DNA of 64,000 nt from the NCBI GenBank assembly GCA_035533215.1, contig DATLUG010000031.1, positions 22,815-86,814 of the forward strand, written 5' to 3'. Positions 33,937 through 42,506 of this stretch are shown piece after piece. Positions within the stretch are counted from its first letter, which is position 1; the number at the start of each line of letters is the position of its first letter. Source of the DNA: DAHUZL01 sp035533215 (lineage in GTDB: Bacteria; Chloroflexota; Dormibacteria; Aeolococcales; Bog-877). Made by a program: the position numbers and the translations under genes. Under the pieces are notes generated by a model. That model was not told the DNA's origin. It searched no databases and was given only the letters and a program-made list of their open reading frames with translations.

Positions 33937-34619
33937 GTGCCCGGCGCGGACCGTCCCGGCCCGCCCGCGTACGCGGGGCGTCGGGCCAGACGATGGTCGA
34001 GTTCGCCCTCGCCGCCAGTCTGTTCCTGCTGCTCGTGATGGGCCTGCTCCAGGTGGCCCTGCTGGCCCTCGCCGACGCCGGCGCCGACGCCGACGTCCTG
34101 GAGGGGGCGAGGCTCGCCTCCGGGTCGGTGGCGGCGGCCTATCCGCTGGCGGATCTCGGCTCCGGCCGCGCGGAGCTGGCCCAGCTTCTCCCGATGGCGC
34201 TGTTCGGCAGCCGGATCGTCACGGCATGTCCCGGATGCGGTCTGCCGCTGACCTGCACGCGCTACCGGGACGGCAAGGCGGTGCCGTCCAGCGCCCGGCC
34301 GTGTCGACCGGGGCCCCTGCCGGGCGGCGCCGGCGGCGGCTTCGGGCCGGCGCCGGCGGAGCTGGATGGACCGCAGGATCCAGCCTGCACGACGGGCACC
34401 TGCTTCGGGGTGGGAGCCGCGATGCGGAGCTGCCGCCTGCCGGCGCCGCCCGGGGTCATTCACGTGTGCCTCACCTACGCCGACTGGCCCGCCACCGCGG
34501 TCGATGTCTGGGTCCGGGGATCGCTTCGTCCGCTGGTGCCGATGCCGTTCGGCCTGGGTCGGGACCGGCTCCCCATCGATGCCCACATCCGCCTGCAGGT
34601 GGAGCAGCTCACCGCATGA
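33933..34619 (+). CDS. TadE-like pseudopilin-type protein
   Basis: A 228-aa protein with the TadE motif GQTMVEFALAASLFLLLVMG (residues 18-37): a conserved glutamate at position 5 of a hydrophobic helix, like a pilin transmembrane segment. The extracytoplasmic part has eight cysteines (for instance ACPGCGLPLTC and ACTTGTC), so it is probably disulfide-bonded. It may be a minor pilin of the Tad structure. GTG start overlapping tadC; ATGA overlap with the next gene. Confidence 0.78.
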   Translation: MSARRGPSRPARVRGASGQTMVEFALAASLFLLLVMGLLQVALLALADAGADADVLEGARLASGSVAAAYPLADLGSGRAELAQLLPMALFGSRIVTACPGCGLPLTCTRYRDGKAVPSSARPCRPGPLPGGAGGGFGPAPAELDGPQDPACTTGTCFGVGAAMRSCRLPAPPGVIHVCLTYADWPATAVDVWVRGSLRPLVPMPFGLGRDRLPIDAHIRLQVEQLTA

Positions 34620-35206
34620 GGATGGCGAGGCGGCCGCGGCAGCGAGCGCTCGCCGGCCAAGCGTTCGTCGAACTCGCGCTGGTCGCCCCCCTGGTGGCCC
34701 TGCTGGTGGTCGGCATGGTCGCGGTGGTGCAGCTGACCCGCACCCAGGTCGCCCTCGATGCGGCGGCGGAGGCCGCGGCGCTGGTCGCCGCACGAGCTCC
34801 AGACGCCACCGCCGCTTGCGCGGATGGTCACCGGCAGCTGGCGCAGGTGGTGGAGGCCAGCCGGCCCCTGGCCGGGGTCCGCTTCCGGGACGGGCTCGCC
34901 GGCGGCTGTGTCGGCAGCGTCCCCGACGCCTCCGCGCTCGCCCTGAGCCGCACCGGTGGCGCCGACGCCATCTGGTTCGGGCGCCGGCCCGGACGCGCCT
35001 TCTGCCGTATCGGCGGCGCCGGCCCCGGCACCGGCGGAGCCGACCCCGGCGACGTCCGGGTGGTGTTGGCCGTGCAACCCCGGCTGGGGTGGTTGCCCGG
35101 CGGCGGCGCCTGGCTGCCCCTGCGTCTCACCGCGGACGCGGTGGCGAAGATCGACGCCTTCCGCAGCCGTGACGTCGCCGTCACCACCGAGGGAGACGCG
35201 TGCTGA
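34616..35206 (+). CDS. Second TadE-like protein
   Basis: A 196-aa protein with the TadE signature GQAFVELALVAPLVALLVVG near residues 15-34 and a further 20 residues of helix. The outer domain has three cysteines and a Gly-rich segment. It overlaps its upstream neighbour (ATGA) and its downstream neighbour (7 nt). Presence of two TadE-like genes and one TadG-like gene suggests a tip or minor pilin complex. Confidence 0.75.
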   Translation: MRMARRPRQRALAGQAFVELALVAPLVALLVVGMVAVVQLTRTQVALDAAAEAAALVAARAPDATAACADGHRQLAQVVEASRPLAGVRFRDGLAGGCVGSVPDASALALSRTGGADAIWFGRRPGRAFCRIGGAGPGTGGADPGDVRVVLAVQPRLGWLPGGGAWLPLRLTADAVAKIDAFRSRDVAVTTEGDAC

Positions 35207-35856
35207 CGCGGGCCGTGGGACCGCGGCCGGGACGCAGCGCGGGCCAGTTGATCCCCGCCTTCGCCATCCTCCTCGGGCTGGTGCTCCTGCCGATCGCCGG
35301 CCTGGCGGTCGATGGCGCCGGGGTGCTGGACGCCCACGCCCAGCTCGCCGGCCTCGCCGCCGCCGCGGCCGAGGGCGGAGCTGGCGCCCTGGACGTCCGG
35401 GAGCTGGAGGCGACCGGCATCTTCCAGCTCTGCACCGGTCCCGTCGACCCAACCGGCTGCGGCAACGAGGTGGGGTCGGCGGACCTGGTGCTGGCGCGGG
35501 TCGTCGCCGCAGCGGGTCTCGGTCCCTGCCACCCGCTGGCGGGATCGCCGCCGGGCAACCTGTGGGAGAGCGGCCCCGGCCCCGTCCCGCCGGTCGCGGT
35601 CGGACGTGGGTGCGCCTACACCTTCCTCTCCGGCTGCGCCAGCGGCTTGGGCGCTCGGGCCGCGCCGACCTACGCCCCGGCGGCTCCGGTCGAGGTGCGC
35701 GTCTACCTGTGGCGGCCGGTGGCCCTGCATCTGCTCGCGCTGCTCGGGCTCCGATCGGTGGAGGTGGCCGGGTCGGGGATCGCCCGACTCGCTCACGGGT
35801 TCGGGTCCAGCCTCCTCGGCGCCCCCACCCCGTCGACCGCAGTGGTGTGCTCGTGA
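35200..35856 (+). CDS. TadG/TadE-like pilus-locus membrane protein
   Basis: A 218-aa protein with a single N-terminal hydrophobic helix (AGQLIPAFAILLGLVLLPIA). It is similar to TadE/TadG but lacks the glutamate at position 5 after the glycine. DGAGVLDAHAQLAGLAAAAA follows, the usual TadG-like segment. Six cysteines lie in the outer part. It starts with GTG 7 nt inside the previous gene and overlaps the next by GTGA. Exact role unknown. Confidence 0.65.
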   Translation: MLTRAVGPRPGRSAGQLIPAFAILLGLVLLPIAGLAVDGAGVLDAHAQLAGLAAAAAEGGAGALDVRELEATGIFQLCTGPVDPTGCGNEVGSADLVLARVVAAAGLGPCHPLAGSPPGNLWESGPGPVPPVAVGRGCAYTFLSGCASGLGARAAPTYAPAAPVEVRVYLWRPVALHLLALLGLRSVEVAGSGIARLAHGFGSSLLGAPTPSTAVVCS

Positions 35857-37019
35857 TCGAGGCCGGCCCGCCCCAGCGCGCAGCCCGCCCGCGCGGGGAA
35901 CCGGTCCGGTCCGCTGCCGCGGCGCCGCTGCCGGTCCCCGACCGCCCCGTCGCCAGGGAGCCGGCGCCCCGCCCCGGCCGGCCCCAGCCCGGCGCGCCTT
36001 TGGTCGGCTGCCATCCGCTCCTCCTGGCGGCCGACACCATCGAGCCGGTGCGCGATCCCCCGCGCCGGTGGGTGGGGCGAGAGGCCCCGAGCCCCGCCAG
36101 CACGGTGGTCGGAGCGGTGCGGGTCGCCGGCGCGCGGCTCCGTGGCCGCATCCTGTCTGCGCGCGGCTCCGGCCGCCGACACCGAGGGGGAACGACCGAC
36201 GCGTCGCCGGGGGTGGTGAGCCCACGCCCCGGACGGCCCCTCATCGTCGCGGTCGGAAGCGGACGAGGGGGCAGCGGCCGCTCCACGGTCGCCCACGGGC
36301 TCGCCGCCCGCCTCGCCACCGATGGCACCCTCGGTCCGGTCGTGCTCGTCGACGGCGACCTGGACGTCCCGGACCTGGACCTTCGCCTGCGCGCCGACAC
36401 GCAGCCCACCCTGGCCGACCTGCTCGACGCGCTGCCCGAGATCGCCGCTGGCGAGGGTGACGTGGACCAGTACCTGGCGCGGGGACCGGCGTCGGGATTG
36501 CGGGTGCTGTTGGCACCCCCCTCGCGCCGCTACCGCGACGGGATCGGTCCCGAGCACCTCGACTACGTGCTCACCTACCTCCTCGCCCCGGCCTTCGCCG
36601 TGGTGGTGGTCGACCTCGGTCGCGGGTCGCCGCTCGCGGCCGCGGCGGATCCGCGGCAGGGCATCGGCTTTTGGCTGCAGCGCGCGGACATCGTGCTGGT
36701 GCCCTTCCGAGGTGATCCGAGCGGCCTGCGCGACGCCCAGCGGTACCGACTCGAGTGCGCCCGGCTGGGCGTCGCCGCGGAGGCGGTCTGGCCGGTCCTC
36801 AACGGCTATCGTCCTCGACTGCTGCGCATCAGCCGACTGGAGGCGCAGGTGCGCGAGGTGGCGTGCTACCTGTTGCCGTGGGCGCCGGATGCGGCACTGC
36901 GGGCACAGGTCGACGGCCGGCCGCTCAGCTGCACCGACCCGGCGATGCGGACCGCCTATACGCGCCTCGCCAGCGCGCTGCACGCCTGGGCGCTTCGGAC
37001 CACGGCGGGCGAGCGCTGA
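35853..37019 (+). CDS. Second CpaE-like ParA-family ATPase homologue with altered P-loop
   Basis: A 388-aa protein. The first about 120 residues are Pro/Arg-rich. The MinD/ParA-like domain starts at about 128 (PLIVAVGSGRGGSGRSTVAH). Its P-loop has GRGGSGRST where GKGGxGKT is expected, so both lysines are arginine (the P-loop one is R143). The switch VLVDGDLDVPDLDLRLR and VVVVDLGRGS are conserved. It is the second CpaE-type protein of this operon. Start GTG within the preceding stop (GTGA). Confidence 0.72.
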   Translation: MIEAGPPQRAARPRGEPVRSAAAAPLPVPDRPVAREPAPRPGRPQPGAPLVGCHPLLLAADTIEPVRDPPRRWVGREAPSPASTVVGAVRVAGARLRGRILSARGSGRRHRGGTTDASPGVVSPRPGRPLIVAVGSGRGGSGRSTVAHGLAARLATDGTLGPVVLVDGDLDVPDLDLRLRADTQPTLADLLDALPEIAAGEGDVDQYLARGPASGLRVLLAPPSRRYRDGIGPEHLDYVLTYLLAPAFAVVVVDLGRGSPLAAAADPRQGIGFWLQRADIVLVPFRGDPSGLRDAQRYRLECARLGVAAEAVWPVLNGYRPRLLRISRLEAQVREVACYLLPWAPDAALRAQVDGRPLSCTDPAMRTAYTRLASALHAWALRTTAGER

Positions 37020-37021
37020 CG

Positions 37022-37453
37022 GTGCCCGCGTGGCTCCGCCGCCGACCGGGGCCCGGGGTGACGGCGGCGCGTCTTCGGGAGCTGGTCGACGGCCTGGAAC
37101 GGGCCTGCGCCTCCGGCGATCGGGCCGCCCTCCGCGCATGCACGACGGGTCCGGCCCGGGTCCGCCTGCTGGAGCACCTGGACCGGATCGAGAGCGTGGG
37201 GGCGGCCTGGGAACCCGCTCGGGCCGAGCTCTGCTGGGCACGGGGCTCGGGTCCGACCGAGCCGGGCGGGATGGGCGTTGGGGGGCCGACCGTCTGGCTG
37301 CGCCTGCGTTTCCGGGACCGTTCGCGCCTGCAGGCGGGGCGTCGCCGACTCCGCGCCGACGACCGGCTGCACCACCTCCGAGCCCTGGTCGAGATCGGTC
37401 CCGGGCCGTGGCGGCTGGTGCGGCTGGTGGTGGACGGGGACGGGGACCTGTGA
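37022..37453 (+). CDS. Hypothetical protein of the pilus operon
   Basis: A 143-aa soluble protein without signal peptide or membrane helix. An N-terminal helical part (ARLRELVDGLERACASGDRA) and an Arg-rich C-terminal half ending ALVEIGPGPWRLVRLVVDGD are compatible with a small a+b (NTF2-like) domain, but no family is recognised. It begins 2 nt after the CpaE-like gene and its stop overlaps the next small frame. Confidence 0.6.
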   Translation: MPAWLRRRPGPGVTAARLRELVDGLERACASGDRAALRACTTGPARVRLLEHLDRIESVGAAWEPARAELCWARGSGPTEPGGMGVGGPTVWLRLRFRDRSRLQAGRRRLRADDRLHHLRALVEIGPGPWRLVRLVVDGDGDL

Positions 37454-37647
37454 CGGTGCCGACCCCGGAGCGGGTCGTCGGGCCGGACCTGCGACCGTCG
37501 GCGCCGGCGAGCGCACACGGCTGCGGGAGAGGTCCGGGGCCCCGTCGCCCCCGCCGCGGCCCAGCGCCGCCAGCCGCCCGGTTGGATCGGCCGAGGCGGC
37601 TCGGGCCCTTTCACGAGGCGTGGCGGGCCCGTGGCTCAGCGAAGTGA
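37450..37647 (+). CDS. Possible small terminal ORF of the pilus operon
   Basis: A 65-codon frame starting at a GTGA overlap like those between the preceding genes. The translation is Pro/Arg/Ala-rich without a motif, and its end overlaps the converging MFS gene by 12 nt. It may be a chance frame. Confidence 0.28.
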   Translation: MTVPTPERVVGPDLRPSAPASAHGCGRGPGPRRPRRGPAPPAARLDRPRRLGPFHEAWRARGSAK

Positions 37648-38961
37648 GCGCACCGCCGGCCGGGTCCCCGCCACGAGGAGCACCAGTCCGGCCGCCACCG
37701 CGCCGCCGGCGATCGCGTCGAACAGCGGCACCACCCGGCTGAGCAGGGCATAGAGGAGGGTGCCGAACGGCGTCACGCCCCAGATCAGCGAGTAGCAGGC
37801 GAGGACCCGGCCCCGCAGGCGTGCCGGGGTCTCGCTCTGGAGGGCGCTGAGGCTGGCGGTGTTGAGGGCCACGAAGGCGAGGCTCACCCCCATCAGCGCG
37901 GGGAAGGCGACCTGCGCCGTGGTGGCCCGGGTCACGGTGACGAGGGCCGCCGTGTACAGGGGGGCGGCGCCGATCAGCAGCCGTCCGCGCGGGAGCCGTC
38001 GGCTGAGGCCGGTGATGGCGATTCCACCTGCCAGGGCCCCGATCCCGCCCATCGTGTACAGGAGACCGAGGAGCTGGCCCCCGCCGTGGAGCTGGTCGCG
38101 GGCGAGCACCGGGAGGTAGGGCATGTAGCCCACGCCGAGGATGGCCAGCGCCCCCATCGCGATCAGGATCCAGCGGGTGCGGGGATCACGTGCGGCCCAT
38201 CGGAGCCCCTCCCCGAGGTCCTGGAGGGCGGTGTGGCCGTCCGCCGGTCGCGTCGTCCGGGGGACGCCCCGCAGGCCCAGGACCACCACCGCCAGGAACG
38301 GCAGCGCCAAGGCGCCCATCGCTCCGAAGCAGGCGGCCGGCCCGACGAACCCGATGAGGATGCCGGCCAGGCTCGGTCCCACGATCCGGGTAGCGCTGGA
38401 GGCGGTCGAGGTGAGGGCCGCCGTGCCGAGGAGCTGCTCCTCGCGCACGAGGTCGGCGACCAGGGCCTGGCGGCTGGGCACGTCGACCGCGTCGGCGCTG
38501 CCGAAGGCGGCGGCGGCCAGGACCAGGACCAGGAGGCCGGCGTGGCCGGTGACGACTGCGGCCGTGAGGCCGAAGGCGGTGGCGGCCATCGCGGTGGTGG
38601 TGGCCATCAGGACGTGGCGCCGCGAGGCGCGGTCGGCGAGCACCCCGGCCGGCAGACCCAGCACCAGGGCGGGCAGCCCATCGGCGGCCCCGACCAGGCC
38701 GACCGCGGGCACCGAGTGGGTGAGCGAGAAGGTGAGGTAGCCGAGTGCGACCAGCTGCATCCACTTGCCGAGGAGCAGGGGCCAGAGGCCGAGCCAGAAC
38801 CGTCGGAACGCTGGCACCCGCAGGGGGTCGGGCACGACCCGCGTCCAGCCGCGCCGCGGCCGGACGCCCGCGGCGGCGGCGTCCGCCGGCATGGTGGGCG
38901 GAGCCGAGGGTCCCGGTGCGGCGCCGATCCCGGCGGCGGACTCCGAGGCGGGAACCTTCAT
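37636..38961 (-). CDS. MFS transporter (enterobactin exporter/EntS-like type)
   Basis: A 441-aa major facilitator protein with about 12 hydrophobic segments. The loop LGLPAGVLADRASRRHVLMA is the MFS motif A (G..aDr..rr) between TM2 and TM3. RFWLGLWPLLLGKWMQ before TM1 and DAVDVPSRQALVADLV after TM4 are typical of the MFS_3 (EntS-like) group. The first about 45 residues are Ala/Pro-rich and cytoplasmic. It is convergent with the pilus operon and probably independent of the ECF operon upstream. Substrate unknown. Confidence 0.88.
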   Translation of the reverse strand: MKVPASESAAGIGAAPGPSAPPTMPADAAAAGVRPRRGWTRVVPDPLRVPAFRRFWLGLWPLLLGKWMQLVALGYLTFSLTHSVPAVGLVGAADGLPALVLGLPAGVLADRASRRHVLMATTTAMAATAFGLTAAVVTGHAGLLVLVLAAAAFGSADAVDVPSRQALVADLVREEQLLGTAALTSTASSATRIVGPSLAGILIGFVGPAACFGAMGALALPFLAVVVLGLRGVPRTTRPADGHTALQDLGEGLRWAARDPRTRWILIAMGALAILGVGYMPYLPVLARDQLHGGGQLLGLLYTMGGIGALAGGIAITGLSRRLPRGRLLIGAAPLYTAALVTVTRATTAQVAFPALMGVSLAFVALNTASLSALQSETPARLRGRVLACYSLIWGVTPFGTLLYALLSRVVPLFDAIAGGAVAAGLVLLVAGTRPAVRSLR

Positions 38962-39307
38962 CGGCGCATGGTCCAGCGCGGCGTGTTCAGGCCTCCGTCC
39001 CGCCGCCGGCGGGTTGCGGTGCGGGAGGAATGCCCCCAGCCCGCCATCCTCGCCCATCCGCGGTCCAGCGCGCGTCGGGCGGGCTGCGCCGCGACCGACA
39101 GGAGGGGATGGTGCGGGAGTCGGTCTGGCGGGACGGGGCGGCGGGTGACCTGCTCCTCATGGGCCGGCTTGGCCGCGAATGGGGGGGCGCCGGGACCGGT
39201 TGAGCCACCCCGCCGCCGGCGCCGGCCGCGGGGCCGGGACCCGCGCTGCCGCGCGGGTGGCCGGGGCTGGAGGGGCCTGGCGACCGCCCGCTCAGCGGGC
39301 CTCCGCC
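38962..39307. other. Intergenic region, nothing recognised
   Basis: About 345 bp between the start of the MFS gene and the end of the zinc-ribbon gene, very rich in G and C. Short frames exist on both strands, but none has a ribosome-binding site or a familiar sequence. It must contain the MFS promoter and the end of the ECF operon message. Confidence 0.4.
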
Positions 39308-39499
39308 TCACATGCAGCAGGAGTCGCGGGTGCCGCAGCGCGGGCAGCGGTAGTGGGCGTGCTCGGGGACCATCTCGACCTCGCACCGTGGGCAGCGGGT
39401 CGCCAGCGGGTGGGCGGCCCGGGCTGCCCCGCCCGGGGCCCGCGCCGCGCCCTTCCCGGGAACCTCCCGACCGTCGGAGGCTGGGGCGCGCGGCATCAT
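39308..39499 (-). CDS. Small zinc-ribbon protein at the end of the ECF operon
   Basis: A 63-aa protein. Residues 36-55 contain two CPRC knuckles (CPRCEVEM ... RCPRCGT), a rubredoxin-like zinc ribbon, and the chain ends SCCM with two more cysteines. The N-terminal 30 residues are Ala/Gly/Arg-rich. It begins 9 nt after the S-component stop, and a TAACCT element lies 6-11 nt before the double ATG, so it may also be transcribed alone. Role unknown; metal or cofactor handling is only a guess. Confidence 0.62.
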   Translation of the reverse strand: MMPRAPASDGREVPGKGAARAPGGAARAAHPLATRCPRCEVEMVPEHAHYRCPRCGTRDSCCM

Positions 39500-39508
39500 G
39501 GCTCGAGG

Positions 39509-40330
39509 TTACCGTCCGCGGGCGCCGCCCGCGGCGGGGATGACGCCGCGCCGCCGCGGCTCGGCCGCGGGGGGCGGCGCCGTCTCGACGGCGGCGGCCT
39601 CCAGGACCACGGTGAACCGCGCCGCCACCCGGCGCAGGCCGCAGAGGACGGGCAGGCCGAAGGCCGCCACCATCAGGGCGTTGCCGACGGCGCGCAGGCT
39701 GTCGTAGGCGAGCGAGGTGGCCAGGTAGAAGCGCAGGAAGTGGGTTGCGGCCACCATCGGGGCGAGACCGGGGCTCCACCCCAGCTGCGGCGCGGCCCGG
39801 AAGAAGGTCCAGTCCCACACGTCGAGGAGCGCCCCGAAGGCGAGCCCGCTGACGGCCCCCACCGCGCCCAGGAGGATCAGGTCCGGTCGCCCGGGGCGGC
39901 CGTGCCGGCGCGCCAGCCCGGCCAGCCCCGCGCCCGCGCCGACCCAGCCCGCGGCCAGCATCTGATAGGGCAGCCAGGGTCCGACCCCGCCGGTGACCAC
40001 GGCGGAGACCAGCAGGGAGAGGGTCCCGCAGGCGAAGCCGAAGCTGGGGCCGAGCACGTAGCCACCGCAGAGGATCCCGAAGAAGGTGGGGCTGAAGCCG
40101 CCGATCCCGGTCACCACCGCGGCCCGCATGGCGGCGTCGATGGTGCTGATCGTCACCAGCAGGGCCAGCCGGCGGCTGTCCAGCCGGCGCTGACCCACCT
40201 CCACCAGGAGCAGCACCAGGGTGGTCCCCACGGCGAGGGCGAGGGCCGGGGTGGAGGCCGGGAGGCCGAGGCCGGTGAACGGCCAGAGGAAGAGCCCGAG
40301 CCCGGCGAGGGAGACCAGCAGCAGGGTCAT
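39509..40330 (-). CDS. ECF transporter S component, probably cobalamin-specific
   Basis: A 273-aa membrane protein with about seven hydrophobic segments. Internal blocks ISTIDAAMRAAVVTGIGGFS and GILCGGYVLGPSFGFACGTL belong to the CbrT-type substrate-specific components of energy-coupling-factor transporters. It binds the vitamin outside and delivers it through the T/A/A' motor encoded by the same operon. ATGA overlaps the ATPase gene. Cobalamin as substrate is inferred from the riboswitch and lipoprotein at the head of the operon. The last about 40 residues are Pro/Arg-rich. Confidence 0.8.
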   Translation of the reverse strand: MTLLLVSLAGLGLFLWPFTGLGLPASTPALALAVGTTLVLLLVEVGQRRLDSRRLALLVTISTIDAAMRAAVVTGIGGFSPTFFGILCGGYVLGPSFGFACGTLSLLVSAVVTGGVGPWLPYQMLAAGWVGAGAGLAGLARRHGRPGRPDLILLGAVGAVSGLAFGALLDVWDWTFFRAAPQLGWSPGLAPMVAATHFLRFYLATSLAYDSLRAVGNALMVAAFGLPVLCGLRRVAARFTVVLEAAAVETAPPPAAEPRRRGVIPAAGGARGR

Positions 40331-41673
40331 GCCGGCCGCCCCGCCTCCAGCCGGCCGCTCCGGACGACGAGGAGGCGGTCGGCCAGCTCGTCGGCCAGCT
40401 CGGCATCGCTGGTGGCGACCACGATCGCGGCGCCGCCTGTGGCCAGTCGGTCGATCACCCGCCCCAAGGCGCCCCGCGCCCACGCGTCCATCCCCCGGGT
40501 CGGCTCGTCGAGGAGGATCAGCTCCGGCTCGCCGGCCAGGACCGCGGCGAGCGCCGCCCGCTGCCGCTCGCCGACGCTGCAGTCGCGGGGGTCGCGGTCC
40601 CCGAGGCCGCCGAGCCCGAGCTCGTCGAGGAGGGGGCGGAGGGGAGCGCTGCGGCCCAGCCAGCGCTGGGTCTGGAGGAGCTCGGCCCGCAGCGTCGGGA
40701 GGTGGAGGAGGGCGCCGGGATCCTGGGGAAGGTAGGCGGCGCGAACGGGCCGGCGCTCGACCGAGCCGGTCAGCGGCGAAAGGAAGCCTGCAAGGGTGCG
40801 CAGCAGGGTGGTCTTGCCACTGCCGTTGGGCCCGGTGCAGGCGAGGACCTCCCCGCGGACTCCGTGGAGGCGCCCCGTCTCGAGGACCGGGTCGCGGTGG
40901 CCGACCGTCAGCCCGTCAGTGGACCAGAGGACCTCGCCATGGTCCGCCGGTGGCTGCCGGCACCGACGGTGGCCCCGGCGTGGCGGCGGCGTGGGCGCGG
41001 TGAGACGGCCGTTGGCGAGCTGGAGGGTCACCGCGCCCCGCATCCGCATCCGCTCGGGATGATGCTCCGCCAGCACCAGCGCGATGCCGCGGTCGAGGCA
41101 GCCGGCCAGCGCGTCCGCGAGCGCCCTGGCCCCGGCCGGGTCCAGCTGCGAGCTGGGCTCGTCCAGCACGATCGCCCGCGGTGCCAGGGCCAGGACCCCC
41201 GCCAGCGCCACCCGCTGCCGTTCGCCACCGGAGAGGGTGGCCACCCGACGGTCGCGGAGGTGACCGATGGCGAGGGCGTGCAGGGCGCCCGCCACCCGCT
41301 CGCGGATCATCGGGGCCGGCACGGCCTGGTTCTCCAGGCCGAAGGCGACGTCGGCGGCGACACGGGCCAGGACCAGCTGGGTCTCGGGCTCCTGGAACAC
41401 CATCCCCACGGCCCGGGCGAGGGTCCGGGTCGGTGTCCGCAGTGCGTCCCGGCCCAGGACGGTCACGTGGCCGCGCGCCCGACCCCCGTGGAAATGGGGG
41501 ACCAGCCCGTTCAGGGTGCGCAGCACCGTCGTCTTGCCGGACCCCGAGTCGCCCGCCAGGATGACCGCGTCGTGGTCCAGCGTGAGGGTGACGTCGTCCA
41601 CCGCGGGCCGCTCGGTCCCGGGGTACCAGTAGCTGAAGCGCTCCAGGCTGGCGATCGCGCCGGCGTCGGTCAC
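40327..41673 (-). CDS. ECF transporter ATPase, fused A-A' (two ABC domains)
   Basis: A 448-aa protein with two ATP-binding cassettes in one chain, the equivalent of EcfA plus EcfA'. Domain 1: Walker A GDSGSGKTT, Q-loop VFQEPETQLVLARV, signature LSGGERQRVALAGVLAL, Walker B AIVLDEPSSQLD, H-loop AEHH. Domain 2: Walker A GPNGSGKTT, QDPGALL, a degenerate signature CSVGERQRAALAAVLAG, Walker B LILLDEPTRGMD. The H-loop of domain 2 is replaced by TSD. The FQxPExQL Q-loop is specific to ECF ATPases. Start GTG overlaps the T-component stop. Confidence 0.92.
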   Translation of the reverse strand: MTDAGAIASLERFSYWYPGTERPAVDDVTLTLDHDAVILAGDSGSGKTTVLRTLNGLVPHFHGGRARGHVTVLGRDALRTPTRTLARAVGMVFQEPETQLVLARVAADVAFGLENQAVPAPMIRERVAGALHALAIGHLRDRRVATLSGGERQRVALAGVLALAPRAIVLDEPSSQLDPAGARALADALAGCLDRGIALVLAEHHPERMRMRGAVTLQLANGRLTAPTPPPRRGHRRCRQPPADHGEVLWSTDGLTVGHRDPVLETGRLHGVRGEVLACTGPNGSGKTTLLRTLAGFLSPLTGSVERRPVRAAYLPQDPGALLHLPTLRAELLQTQRWLGRSAPLRPLLDELGLGGLGDRDPRDCSVGERQRAALAAVLAGEPELILLDEPTRGMDAWARGALGRVIDRLATGGAAIVVATSDAELADELADRLLVVRSGRLEAGRPA

Positions 41674-42506
41674 GCCGCCGCCGCCGGGAGGACGAGGACG
41701 GCGCAGGCGGCGAGCAGCAGCGGCGAGGCCGCCGGCGCCGTCGGCGTCGGGTACGGGTACCATCCCGGATTGCCGCCGGTGAGCGCGGCCGCCGCGAACA
41801 GGCCGAGGGCGAGCACGGCGCAGCATCCGAGCACGGTGTCGCCCACGCCCCAGTGCCGCTCCCGGTACGCGCTGCGGCGACCCGCACCGTATCCGCGGGC
41901 CTCCATCGCCTCCGCCAGCTGCAGCGACCCCTCGATGGCGGTGAGGACGGCCGGCACCACCACCGCCGCCCAGGAGCGCAGCCCCCGCGGCCGCCAGCCC
42001 CGCATCGCCTGGGCCTCGCGGATGGCGGTGACGCCCTGGGCCAGCCGGGGGGCGAGGGTGAGCGCCGCCCCCAGCGCCGCGCCGGTGTGCCGCAGCGGGC
42101 CCGGGAGGGCCCCGGCGAGGGCCTCCGGCTCCACCAGCCGGGCCAGGGTGAGCGCGGCGACGAGGCAGGCGCTCAGCCCCAGCGCGATGTCGATCCCGAA
42201 CAGGAGCGCCTCGGCGGTGAGCGGGCCGCCGACGCCCGGGAGCCACCCGGGGAGGGAGACGACGACGTCGGCTCCGGTGTGGCTCAGGAGGGTGTTGAGG
42301 ACAATGGTGCCGGCCGCCGCCGCCCCGACCAGGACGAGCGGCCGACGCAGCCCGGCGTGGCGCCCTCGCCCGCGGGCGAGGAGGAGGAGCGCCGCGGCGA
42401 GCGCCAGGACGCGGACGACGGGGTCGTCGCTGCCGAGGACGACGAGGACGACCGCCGCCACCCAGGCCCCCAGCGCGCGCGGATCGGGACCCGTCTGCTC
42501 GGTCAC
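41670..42506 (-). CDS. ECF transporter T component (EcfT/CbiQ family)
   Basis: A 278-aa membrane protein. The coupling helices carry the two Ala-Arg-Gly-type signatures of EcfT/CbiQ: REAQAMRGWRPRGLRSW and AEAMEARGYGAGRRSAYRER. They transmit ATPase movement to the S component. About six hydrophobic segments. GTG at 42506 overlaps the lipoprotein stop (GTGA) and its own stop overlaps the ATPase start, so lipoprotein, T and A are made in step. Confidence 0.88.
   Translation of the reverse strand: MTEQTGPDPRALGAWVAAVVLVVLGSDDPVVRVLALAAALLLLARGRGRHAGLRRPLVLVGAAAAGTIVLNTLLSHTGADVVVSLPGWLPGVGGPLTAEALLFGIDIALGLSACLVAALTLARLVEPEALAGALPGPLRHTGAALGAALTLAPRLAQGVTAIREAQAMRGWRPRGLRSWAAVVVPAVLTAIEGSLQLAEAMEARGYGAGRRSAYRERHWGVGDTVLGCCAVLALGLFAAAALTGGNPGWYPYPTPTAPAASPLLLAACAVLVLPAAAA

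Noticed and set aside
39500..39511. TAACCT as an independent promoter of the zinc-ribbon gene
   Set aside because: The TAA of the box is the stop codon of the S-component gene, so the match may be forced by that stop; kept only as a remark in the gene entry.
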